DNA of 10,633 nucleotides from an uncultured Clostridia bacterium. Its GTDB lineage: Bacteria; Bacillota; Clostridia; Oscillospirales; Oscillospiraceae. The stretch is from contig CAMELY010000037.1 in assembly GCA_945926565.1 (NCBI GenBank), positions 1-10,633 of the forward strand. The letters are read 5' to 3'. The translations under genes were made by a program, and so were the position numbers. Position 1 is the first letter of the stretch. Every line of letters begins with the position of its first letter. This document shows positions 1-5,706 of this stretch, one piece after another. Under the pieces are notes generated by a model that worked only from the letters and a program-made list of their open reading frames with translations, made no database searches and was not told where the DNA came from.

Positions 1-117
1 CCCGGCTCCGCCTTCGGCCCCGGCGGCGAGGGCTTTGTCCGCTGCTGCTACGCCGCCTCCATGCAGGAGCTGGCCACCGCCCTAGAGCGGATGGAGCACT
101 TTATCAAGCACCGCTGA
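1..117 (+). CDS. PLP-dependent aminotransferase, C-terminal end (partial)
   Basis: Only the last 38 codons are in the window; the reading frame is open from base 1 and stops with TGA at 115-117. The visible residues read PGSAFGPGGEGFVRCCYA and then a helical tail ending MEHFIKHR. This is the usual C-terminal end of class I/II (fold type I) aminotransferases, where the arginine in GFVR holds the substrate alpha-carboxylate. Enzymes of this type move an amino group between an amino acid and a 2-oxo acid using pyridoxal phosphate in the cytoplasm. The substrate cannot be told from this fragment; aspartate/aromatic-type enzymes and others share this ending. It lies 110 bp upstream of thrH on the same strand, so an amino-acid biosynthetic role is plausible but inferred. 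Confidence 0.8.
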   Translation, partial: PGSAFGPGGEGFVRCCYAASMQELATALERMEHFIKHR

Positions 118-160
118 GTGCCCTGTACACTTAGAACAATGACAGCAGCCGCTTGCACCC

Positions 161-185
161 CGTAGGGGCGCACACTGTGCGCCCG
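161..185 (+). repeat. Palindromic intergenic repeat, copy 1
   Basis: The core GGGCGCACACTGTGCGCCC at 166-184 is a perfect inverted repeat of 9 bp arms around one central C. It is preceded by CGTAG. The same 9-bp arms, with A at the centre, recur at 5525-5543 in the opposite orientation, and related units lie at 3014-3042 and 5569-5595. An outer inverted repeat, GCAGCCG at 145-151 and CGGCTGC at 204-210, flanks this copy. The unit lies between the aminotransferase and thrH and could form an RNA hairpin in the shared transcript. There is no T-tract, so it does not look like a terminator. Confidence 0.75.
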
Positions 186-227
186 CAAAAGGAAAAGACG
201 AACCGGCTGCAAAAGGAGAGAAAGAAA

Positions 228-833
228 ATGATGTATGTCACCTGCCTGGATATGGAGGGCGTGCTGGTTCCCGAGATCTGGATCGCCTTTGCCGAGGCCA
301 CCGGCATCCCCGAGCTGCGCCGCACCACCCGGGACGAGCCGGACTATGATAAGCTGATGAAGTACCGCCTGAACATCCTCAAGGAGCACGGTCTGGGCCT
401 GAAGGAGATTCAGGAGGTCATCGCCACCATCGACCCCCTGCCCGGGGCGAGGGAGTTCCTGGACGAGCTGCGCAGCTTCACCCAGGTCATCATCCTCAGC
501 GACACCTTTGAGCAGTTTGCCATGCCGCTGATGAAAAAGCTGAACTGGCCCACCCTCTTCTGCAATACCCTGGAGGTGGCCCCCGACGGGGAGATCACCG
601 GCTATCGGATGCGGGTGGAGAAGTCCAAGCTGACCACCGTCAAGGCCCTCCAGTCCATCGGCTTCCAGACCATCGCCGCCGGAGACAGCTATAACGACCT
701 GGCCATGATCCAGGCCAGCAAGGCGGGCTTCCTCTTCCGCAGCACCGCCAAGATTCAGGCGGATCACCCGGAGCTGGCCGCCTACGAGTCCTTCGACGAC
801 CTGCTCTCCGCCATCCGCAGGGCGATGGACTGA
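228..833 (+). CDS. thrH: ThrH: phosphoserine phosphatase / homoserine phosphotransferase
   Basis: A 201-residue HAD-superfamily enzyme of the ThrH type. Family members remove phosphate from phosphoserine, the last step of serine synthesis, and the Pseudomonas enzyme can pass it to homoserine. The N-terminal run CLDMEGVLVPEIWIAFAE is diagnostic: D8 is the nucleophile and E10 takes the place of the usual second Asp, as in known ThrH. HAD motif II is LSDTF with S91, motif III a lysine at 132 or 134, and motif IV GDSYND with D153 and D157 for magnesium. Length fits the family (about 205). The frame is open from 153, but ATG 228 is chosen because AGGAG at 214-218 lies nine bases upstream and the family start follows at once; ATG 231 is the alternative. 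The DUF1015 gene follows almost directly. The phosphoserine versus homoserine role cannot be settled from sequence. Confidence 0.9.
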   Translation: MMYVTCLDMEGVLVPEIWIAFAEATGIPELRRTTRDEPDYDKLMKYRLNILKEHGLGLKEIQEVIATIDPLPGAREFLDELRSFTQVIILSDTFEQFAMPLMKKLNWPTLFCNTLEVAPDGEITGYRMRVEKSKLTTVKALQSIGFQTIAAGDSYNDLAMIQASKAGFLFRSTAKIQADHPELAAYESFDDLLSAIRRAMD

Positions 834-866
834 GTGCTGACCAAAAGACCGACGAGGAGACAATTC

Positions 867-2132
867 ATGAACCCCCTGTTTGAGGGCCTGGGCTTTGGCC
901 CGGCCGATATTCTGATTCCCCAGAACTGCGATCTCTCCAAGTGGAGCGTGGTGGCCTGCGACCAATATACCTCCCAGCCGGAGTATTGGGCCCGGGTGGC
1001 GGAGACGGTGGGAGACGCCCCCTCCGCCCTGAATCTGGTGCTGCCCGAGAGCAAGCTCCGCCGGCCTGACTGGGAGGCGGAGGTGCAGCGCATCAACCGC
1101 ACCATGGATACATACCTGGCGGAGAACCGGTTCCGCCTGCTGCCCGAGAGCCTGATCTATGTGGAACGCTGTCTCTCCAACGGCAAGCTCCGCCGGGGCC
1201 TGGTGGGCGTGGTGGATCTGGAACAGTACGACTACACCCCCGGCAGCGACGCCCTGATTCGGGCCACTGAGGGCACCGTCCTCTCCCGGATCCCGCCCCG
1301 GGTGGCGGTGCGGCGGGAGGCCGCTCTGGAGCTGCCCCACGTCCTCATGCTGCTGGACGACCCGGACTGCCAGGTGATTGAGCACCTCACCGCCGAGAGC
1401 GGAGAGATGGAGCAGGTCTACGACTTCGACCTGATGGAGCAGGGAGGACATATCACCGGCTACCGGCTCACAGAAGGGCAAATCGCTGAGATGGCGGGGC
1501 TGCTCGCCGCCCTGGCGCAGCCTGCTGTCTTTGAAGAGAAATACAACGCCCCCGGCAGGGCCCCCATGCTCTTCGCTGTGGGCGACGGCAACCACTCCCT
1601 GGCCTCCGCTAAGGCGGCCTATGAGGAGAAGAAGGGGACGCCTCAGGCGGAGCTGGCCCGGTACGCCCTGGTGGAGCTGGGCAACCTCCACGACGAGGCT
1701 TTGGAGTTTGAGGCGATTCATCGGGTCTGCTTCGATGTGGACGGCCATGGGTTGCTGAACGCCCTGCTGGAGCGCTATCCCGGCGCCCACCTGGGCGAGG
1801 GAGCGGGCCAGTCCTTCCGCTATGTGATGGCGGGGGAGGAAGGGGTTGTCACCGTTCCCGACGCCCCCTATCAGCTGGCGGTGGGCACCCTCCAGGCCTT
1901 TTTGGACGACTATCTCCCCGCCCACAATGGCCGGGTGGACTACATCCACGGGGCGGACGTGACCCGCAGCCTGAGCACCCAGCCGGGGAACATCGGCTTC
2001 CTTCTGAAGCCCATGGCCAAGGACGCGCTGTTTAAGACGGTGATCTTTGACGGCGTGCTGCCCCGGAAGACCTTCTCCATGGGGGAGGCCCAGGACAAAC
2101 GATTCTATCTGGAGGCGAGACGGATCAAATGA
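867..2132 (+). CDS. DUF1015 family protein
   Basis: A 421-residue cytoplasmic protein of the DUF1015 family (COG4198). The start MNPLFEGLGFGPADILIPQN, the segment ACDQYTSQPEYW and the motif DGNHSLASAKAAYEE around residues 240-254 are typical of this conserved family. No signal peptide or membrane segment is seen. The frame is open from GTG 834, directly behind the thrH stop, but ATG 867 has AGGAG at 854-858 at good spacing and begins the conserved sequence, so it is preferred. The gene overlaps ispE by four bases (ATGA), so translation is probably coupled. Function is not established as far as I know. DUF1015 genes are often found beside serine-biosynthesis genes, and the DGNH motif recalls the DGHHR motif of ParB/sulfiredoxin-fold serine kinases such as SerK. 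A role in phosphoserine/serine metabolism is therefore a reasonable guess, not a finding. Confidence 0.88.
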   Translation: MNPLFEGLGFGPADILIPQNCDLSKWSVVACDQYTSQPEYWARVAETVGDAPSALNLVLPESKLRRPDWEAEVQRINRTMDTYLAENRFRLLPESLIYVERCLSNGKLRRGLVGVVDLEQYDYTPGSDALIRATEGTVLSRIPPRVAVRREAALELPHVLMLLDDPDCQVIEHLTAESGEMEQVYDFDLMEQGGHITGYRLTEGQIAEMAGLLAALAQPAVFEEKYNAPGRAPMLFAVGDGNHSLASAKAAYEEKKGTPQAELARYALVELGNLHDEALEFEAIHRVCFDVDGHGLLNALLERYPGAHLGEGAGQSFRYVMAGEEGVVTVPDAPYQLAVGTLQAFLDDYLPAHNGRVDYIHGADVTRSLSTQPGNIGFLLKPMAKDALFKTVIFDGVLPRKTFSMGEAQDKRFYLEARRIK

Positions 2133-2989
2133 AGACGCTGACAGAGCCGGCCTACGCCAAAATCAACCTCTCCCTGGACGTGCTGGGCCGCCGGGCAGAC
2201 GGCTACCACGACCTGAAGATGGTGATGCAGTCGGTGAGCCTCTGCGACCGGGTGACCATGACCCTGGGGGAGACGGAAGGGCTGACCCTCTCCACCAACC
2301 TGGGCTTTCTCCCGGTGGACGAGAAGAATATCGCCGTCATGGCCGCCCGGGCCTTTGCCCGTCACACCGGCGTGGGGCTGGATACCCTCTCCATCCACAT
2401 CGACAAGAAGATTCCCGTCTGCGCCGGTACCGCCGGGGGCAGCAGCGACGGCGCCGCCGTCCTCCGTGGACTGAACCGGCTGTATGACACCGGACTCGCT
2501 CCGGAGCAGCTGGCCAAAATCGGGGAAGAGGTGGGCTCTGACGTGCCCTACTGCGTCCTGGGAGGCACCGCCCTGGCCCAGGGCCGGGGCGAGGTGCTGA
2601 CCCCGCTGACGCCCCTGAGCCCCTGCCACATTGTCATGTGCAAGCCGGGCTTTCCCATCTCCACCCCGGAGCTGTACCGTGCCATCGATGGCATCCGCCT
2701 CCGCTGCCGCCCGGACACCGCGGGACTGCTGGAGGCGCTGGAGCGTCAGGATCTCCGGGGGGTGGCCCAGCGGATGTTCAATGTCTTTGAGCAGGCCCTG
2801 CCTGCCAAGCGCCGGATGGTGATCGAGGAGATCAAGAACACCCTCATTCAGCACGGGGCGCTGGGGGCCTGTATGTCCGGCAGCGGCCCCACCGTCTTCG
2901 GCATCTTCCAGAGCGAGCAGGGGGCGGAGAGTGCTGCCCGGGAGCTGGAGCAGACCTATGCTGAGACCTTCGTGGTGCAGCCGGTGTGA
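2129..2989 (+). CDS. ispE: 4-diphosphocytidyl-2-C-methyl-D-erythritol kinase
   Basis: IspE uses ATP to phosphorylate the 2-hydroxyl of CDP-methylerythritol in the non-mevalonate (MEP) route to isoprenoids; it is a soluble GHMP kinase. The protein has 286 residues, the normal length. GHMP motif 1 is AYAKINLSLDVLGRRADGYH (residues 9-27) with K11. The glycine-rich ATP loop is AGTAGGSSDGAA (99-110), a slight variant of the more common AGLGGGSSDAA. GSDVP places the catalytic aspartate at D138, matching D141 in E. coli IspE. Motif 3 is SGSGPTVFG (250-258). The start ATG overlaps the stop of the DUF1015 gene, so the two are co-transcribed and probably coupled. A hairpin terminator follows about 100 bp downstream, ahead of spoIIR. 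Confidence 0.96.
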   Translation: MKTLTEPAYAKINLSLDVLGRRADGYHDLKMVMQSVSLCDRVTMTLGETEGLTLSTNLGFLPVDEKNIAVMAARAFARHTGVGLDTLSIHIDKKIPVCAGTAGGSSDGAAVLRGLNRLYDTGLAPEQLAKIGEEVGSDVPYCVLGGTALAQGRGEVLTPLTPLSPCHIVMCKPGFPISTPELYRAIDGIRLRCRPDTAGLLEALERQDLRGVAQRMFNVFEQALPAKRRMVIEEIKNTLIQHGALGACMSGSGPTVFGIFQSEQGAESAARELEQTYAETFVVQPV

Positions 2990-3013
2990 AGCATCCGTGT
3001 GGTGACCTGCGGA

Positions 3014-3042
3014 CGGGCGGCCACACAGGGCCGCCCCTACGG
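3014..3042 (-). repeat. Palindromic intergenic repeat, copy 2
   Basis: GGGCGGCC at 3015-3022 and GGCCGCCC at 3029-3036 form a perfect 8-bp stem around a 6-base loop, and CCTACGG follows. On the - strand it reads CCGTAGGGGCGGCC, then CTGTG, then the closing arm, the same plan as the copies at 161-185 and 5569-5595. It lies just after the ispE stop codon. It has no T-tract and is distinct from the terminator hairpin that follows. Confidence 0.7.
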
Positions 3043-3076
3043 CGCACTGCATTGCGCTCATTATCCGCATAACACT

Positions 3077-3106
3077 GTATGATTTGCAAAAAAACCGTCT
3101 ATCCTG
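3077..3106 (+). promoter_or_regulatory. Candidate sigma-F promoter of spoIIR
   Basis: GTATG at 3077-3081 fits four of five positions of the usual sigma-F -35 (GYWTA or GCATR). Exactly 15 bp later, GTCTATCCTG at 3097-3106 fits eight of ten positions of GGHNANAHTR; the second G and the A at position 7 are missing. In Bacillus, spoIIR is transcribed by sigma-F in the forespore. A start about seven bases after the -10 would fall near 3113, some 33 bases before the spoIIR start codon. The consensus is loose and chance matches are easy, so this rests mainly on spacing and position. Confidence 0.35.
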
Positions 3107-3145
3107 TAACTGCTTCAAAAATAGTTGCGGATAGGCGGTGTTTTT
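3088..3145 (+). terminator. Hairpin with T-tract: ispE terminator overlapping the spoIIR ribosome binding site
   Basis: Bases 3095-3104 (CCGTCTATCC) pair with 3129-3138 (GGATAGGCGG) with one G-U pair. After a one-base bulge, 3106-3111 pair with 3123-3128, again with one G-U pair, closing an 11-base loop. An A-run at 3088-3094 faces five T at 3141-3145 and lengthens the stem. On the + strand this is a good intrinsic terminator for the thrH/DUF1015/ispE transcript, and the A-run could let it work on the - strand too. The same 3' arm holds the AGGCGG ribosome binding site of spoIIR, and the T-run ends at its GTG start. Confidence 0.65.
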
Positions 3146-3769
3146 GTGAAAAAAGGGATTGAACGGCTGCGCTGGTGGGAGGCGGCTCTGATGGCCGCCT
3201 TTGCGGTACTGCTGCTGGGGCTGGCCCTGGGGGGCCGGGAGCAGCGGACATTGGCAGAGCAGGTGGTGCGGCTGCATGTGCTGGCAAACTCCGACGACCC
3301 GGCGGATCAGGCCCTCAAGCTGGAGGTGCGGGACGCCATCCTGGCTGAGGCGGAGCCGCTGCTGGAAGGAGTCAGCTCCCAGGAAGCGGCAGAGGCTGCC
3401 CTCCGCGGCAGCATGGACAGCCTGGCCCGGGAGGGGCAGGAGACGGTAGCCCAGGCCGGGTACGACTATCCGGTGCGGGTGGAGCTGACCACCAGCTATT
3501 TCCCCACCCGGGAATACACCGACTTCTCCCTGCCCGCCGGGTATTACCGGGCCCTCCGGGTGGAGATCGGTGCGGCGGAGGGGCATAACTGGTGGTGCGT
3601 GGTCTATCCGCCCCTGTGCAGTGTGGGGGTCACCGAGGCGGAGCCCGCCTCCCTGGGCCTGACCCAGGACGAGCTGTCCCTGATCACTCAGGAGGATTCC
3701 GAGTATGTGCTCCGGTTCCAGTGCGCCGAGTGGTGGGGGGAGCTGACCCGCTGGCTGACCGGCGAGTGA
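3146..3769 (+). CDS. spoIIR: Stage II sporulation protein R
   Basis: SpoIIR is made in the forespore and exported; it triggers the mother-cell protease SpoIIGA to cut pro-sigma-E. The 207-residue protein has a short basic N-terminus and one hydrophobic helix (about residues 12-29) acting as signal or anchor. The family core follows: RLHVLANSDDPADQALKLEV (42-61), FPTREYTDFSLPAGYYRALR (119-138) and GHNWWCVVYPPLC (146-158). GTG 3146 is chosen because AGGCGG at 3133-3138 is well spaced and family members begin MKKGIERLRWWE-like; an upstream TTG at 3125 is open but has no binding site. The ribosome binding site is inside a strong hairpin, and a candidate sigma-F promoter precedes it. The last 86 bases overlap the 3' end of convergent spoVB. 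Confidence 0.94.
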   Translation: MKKGIERLRWWEAALMAAFAVLLLGLALGGREQRTLAEQVVRLHVLANSDDPADQALKLEVRDAILAEAEPLLEGVSSQEAAEAALRGSMDSLAREGQETVAQAGYDYPVRVELTTSYFPTREYTDFSLPAGYYRALRVEIGAAEGHNWWCVVYPPLCSVGVTEAEPASLGLTQDELSLITQEDSEYVLRFQCAEWWGELTRWLTGE

Positions 3770-5276
3770 GGTGGAACAGCCGCAGGGGATGAATGCCCAG
3801 CACCCAGAGGGTGGTGAAGTAGAGAAACAGCCCCACGATGATGCAGCTCACCAGCACCGCCAGGGGCGGACAGCCCCTGCGGCCCAGGGTCAGGTAGAGC
3901 AGCCGGACGCACAGGCCGGACAGCAGCGCTCCCAGGCCTGGCCCGGAGAAGGACTGAAAGAGATCCAGCTCCAACCCCGTCCAGCGCAGCACCAGCAGCA
4001 GCCGGAGCAGTACCCCCAGCATGGAGGTGAAGACAATGCCGAAGAGAAAGCTCTCCAGATCGGTGCCCAGACAGGTGCAGGCCAGCTGCAGCGCCCCGCA
4101 GAGCAGACTGATGCCCGCAGACCAGGTCTGGCGGCCGATGCCGTTGAGGACGGCGGCCAGCACCGATTCATAGCTGCTGAGCACCACCCCCAATGAAAGG
4201 GGGAGCATATATCCGCCCACCGCCTCGTTCTGAAAGAGAAACTGGCCCAGATCCGGCCCCAGGGTCACCAGCAGGGCGGTGGCGGGCAGGACGATGACCG
4301 AGGCGGCCAGCAGCGCCTTGGAGACCTTCTCCCGGCACTCCCGGCCCTGCTTCATGGCCTGGCACCGGCTGAGCCGGGGGACAATGGCCAGGCACAGGGC
4401 GCTGATAAAGGCGGAGGGAAGATTCAGCATGGGCAGCGTCATGCCGAAGACCACCCCGAAGGCGCTCATGGCCGCCGCCTCAGAGAGGCCTGCCGCCATC
4501 AGTTTGCGGGGAATGAGCACCGAGTTGGCCGAGGCCATCAGATTGCCCAGCAGGGCGGTGGTGCCCACCGGGATGGCGATACTGGCCAGCCGCCGGCGGA
4601 GCAGTCCCGGATTTTCTCCCGGCCCGGAGGGAGCTTCGCCCCCGCGCCGGCGGCGGAGCCAGGTGAGAGTGGAGGAGGAAAAGATCTCGCTGGCCAGCAT
4701 GCCCAGGACGATGAGCCCCACCGTCAGAGCGGGATCCTCCGGCAGGAAGAACCAGACCAGCCCCAGCACGGCGGCGGTGCGGACAAACTGCTCCCCCAGC
4801 TCCACCGCCGCCGGGAGCCCCACCTGGCCCATGCCGTAAAAGTGGTGCTTGGTGAGATTTTCCACCCCGGTGAGGAGCAGGACGGGGAGCAGCAGCACCA
4901 GCCCCAGCCGGGTCCGGCTGTCCCCCAGCAGCTGGGCCGCGATGGGCCGGCTGAACAGCAGAATGACCAGGGCCAGGGGCAGCCAGAGCAGCACCAGTCC
5001 CTTCAGCCCGGTGGAGAGAATCTGCCCCACCGCCCGGTGGTTGCCCTTGGCGTAGTATCCGGCGGAGAGGGAGGAGATGGCCACCGTCAGGCCGGTGACG
5101 GCGATGGAGAGCAGGATGGAGTAGACGGGCAGGATCAGCTGATAAAGGCCCATGACCTCCGCTCCCACCAGCCGGGAGAGGATGACCCGATAGACAAAGG
5201 ACAAGAGCTGTGCCACCAGGCCCACGGCGGTGAGCAGCATGGTGGAGCGGGTGAGCGATGTGGTCTGTTCCTTCAC
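3684..5276 (-). CDS. spoVB: Stage V sporulation protein B (MOP-superfamily flippase)
   Basis: A 530-residue polytopic membrane protein of the MOP/MATE-like polysaccharide transporter family, with about 14 hydrophobic helices. The start KEQTTSLTRSTMLLTAVGLV, then RLVGAEVMGLYQLILPVY and a large set of transport helices match SpoVB, which is needed for spore cortex formation and is thought to flip lipid-linked peptidoglycan precursors, like MurJ. GTG 5276 is chosen because GGAGGTG lies six bases upstream and family similarity begins there; a longer open frame to 5351 adds an unconserved stretch. B. subtilis SpoVB has 518 residues, so the size fits. The C-terminal tail after the last helix is basic and low in complexity, and it is encoded antisense to the last 86 bases of spoIIR. 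Other MOP proteins such as YtgP/MurJ are alternatives, but SpoVB fits best. Confidence 0.88.
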   Translation of the reverse strand: MKEQTTSLTRSTMLLTAVGLVAQLLSFVYRVILSRLVGAEVMGLYQLILPVYSILLSIAVTGLTVAISSLSAGYYAKGNHRAVGQILSTGLKGLVLLWLPLALVILLFSRPIAAQLLGDSRTRLGLVLLLPVLLLTGVENLTKHHFYGMGQVGLPAAVELGEQFVRTAAVLGLVWFFLPEDPALTVGLIVLGMLASEIFSSSTLTWLRRRRGGEAPSGPGENPGLLRRRLASIAIPVGTTALLGNLMASANSVLIPRKLMAAGLSEAAAMSAFGVVFGMTLPMLNLPSAFISALCLAIVPRLSRCQAMKQGRECREKVSKALLAASVIVLPATALLVTLGPDLGQFLFQNEAVGGYMLPLSLGVVLSSYESVLAAVLNGIGRQTWSAGISLLCGALQLACTCLGTDLESFLFGIVFTSMLGVLLRLLLVLRWTGLELDLFQSFSGPGLGALLSGLCVRLLYLTLGRRGCPPLAVLVSCIIVGLFLYFTTLWVLGIHPLRLFHLTRRSASGSAPPTTRRTGTGAHTRNPPE

Positions 5277-5344
5277 GGGGACACCTCCCGGCGGCAAGTC
5301 TGAGAAAGCATATGCCCGGAGGGCGAAAAAAAGAGGAAAAGTCT

Positions 5345-5474
5345 TTGACATTTTCCGACAGACGGCATATTTGTATGCTTACGCTCCTGCCTCTGGGGCG
5401 TTGGCTGCATTATGTATATCATTTCAACAGAGACAATGCGCCCCGGTTCTCCGTGCGAGAATCGGGGCGTTTTT
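5345..5474 (+). ncRNA. Possible small RNA between spoVB and the DUF2089 gene
   Basis: A perfect -35 hexamer TTGACA (5345-5350) is followed 17 bp later by TATTTG (5368-5373), a poor -10. A small hairpin (5381-5387 with 5395-5401) and then a strong intrinsic terminator (5439-5474) follow, on a strand with no gene upstream that needs terminating. A transcript of roughly 95 bases would result. I could not match it to SRP RNA, 6S RNA, a T-box or any riboswitch. It would diverge from spoVB. Low confidence, since the -10 is weak. Confidence 0.3.
5439..5474 (+). terminator. Strong intrinsic terminator without an upstream + strand gene
   Basis: Bases 5439-5451 pair with 5457-5469 in a 13-bp GC-rich stem with one G-U pair and a 5-base loop (CGTGC), followed by TTTTT at 5470-5474. 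No T-tract exists on the other strand, so it points rightward. The nearest + strand gene upstream is spoIIR, 1.67 kb away with spoVB in between, so it probably ends a short unannotated transcript or antisense RNA. Confidence 0.8.
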
Positions 5475-5523
5475 GGGAGACGTGGAGTGTTCGACGCCCG
5501 ACAACGGGAAGCCTTGTCGGGAG

Positions 5524-5550
5524 CGGGCGCACAATGTGCGCCCCTGCGGG
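5524..5550 (-). repeat. Palindromic intergenic repeat, copy 3
   Basis: GGGCGCACAATGTGCGCCC at 5525-5543 is a perfect palindrome with arms identical to copy 1 (166-184) and only the centre base changed. CTGCGG follows, so the - strand reads CCGCAGGGGCG before the palindrome, as in the other copies. Just upstream, CCCGACAA and TTGTCGGG form a separate 8-bp hairpin (about 5498-5522). Copies 3 and 4 face each other, and the bases between them (GGCAA and TTGCC) pair, making a composite cruciform. Confidence 0.75.
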
Positions 5551-5568
5551 ATGGCAACCCTATCTTGC

Positions 5569-5595
5569 CGTAGGGGCGGCTCTGTGAGGCCGCCC
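5569..5595 (+). repeat. Palindromic intergenic repeat, copy 4
   Basis: CGTAGGGGCGG followed by CTCTGTGAGG and CCGCCC. The arms GGGCGGCTC and GAGGCCGCCC pair with one extra base. It follows the same plan as the copy at 3014-3042 read on the - strand. It lies in opposite orientation to, and 18 bp from, the copy at 5524-5550. Confidence 0.7.
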
Positions 5596-5647
5596 ATGAT
5601 GGCAGGCTCAGTCTGCATTTTAATTTTATGAAAATATATTGTTGATC

Positions 5648-5676
5648 TTGACTTTAATATTATTAAAGTATATAAT
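5648..5676 (+). promoter_or_regulatory. Sigma-A promoter with a 19-bp operator-like palindrome
   Basis: TTGACT at 5648-5653 and a perfect TATAAT at 5671-5676 are 17 bp apart, a near-ideal housekeeping promoter for the DUF2089 gene at 5707, whose ribosome binding site GGGAGG is at 5693-5698. A perfect inverted repeat, ACTTTAATATTATTAAAGT (5651-5669), starts inside the -35 and fills the spacer. A protein bound there would block RNA polymerase, so a repressor operator is likely. The DUF2089 product, which has a helix-turn-helix, is the obvious but unproven candidate binder. Confidence 0.82.
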
Positions 5677-5706
5677 AAAGAAAATGAAAGAAGGGAGGAC
5701 TGAGAC

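Larger units (their letters stand above)
5277..5706. other. 430-bp gene-free stretch between spoVB and the DUF2089 gene
   Basis: No convincing protein gene is present; open frames here lack ribosome binding sites and cover the palindromic repeats. The stretch holds the spoVB ribosome binding site, a plus-strand promoter-like TTGACA at 5345-5350, a perfect-looking plus-strand terminator at 5439-5474, two repeat units, and the promoter/operator of the DUF2089 gene. On the - strand, TTGTCT and CATAAT (5431-5436 and 5409-5414 in + coordinates, 16 bp apart) could be a sigma-A promoter for spoVB; this is weak. From 5608 on, the base composition turns sharply AT-rich up to the promoter. Confidence 0.6.

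Noticed and set aside
48..1949. A 633-codon open frame on the - strand across thrH and the DUF1015 gene
   Set aside because: It is the antisense shadow of two well-recognised genes in GC-rich DNA; the translation is low in complexity, rich in G, L, H and Q, and matches no family.
2105..3586. A 493-codon open frame on the - strand over ispE and spoIIR
   Set aside because: It crosses two clear genes and the intergenic terminator and shows no domain.
5372..5377. A sigma-E-like -10 (CATACA on the - strand) upstream of spoVB
   Set aside because: The hexamer fits and spoVB is expected to be sigma-E dependent, but no ATA-type -35 lies 14-15 bp upstream.
5380..5474. SRP (4.5S) RNA, 6S RNA or T-box as the identity of the possible small RNA
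   Set aside because: The conserved SRP loop sequence, the 6S open-bubble plan and length, and the T-box T-loop are not visible.
5258..5631. Open frames of about 100 codons in both strands of the spoVB upstream gap, including a leader-peptide-like frame from ATG 5376
   Set aside because: No ribosome binding site precedes them, they run through the terminator and palindromic repeats, and there is no run of one amino acid codon as in attenuator leaders.
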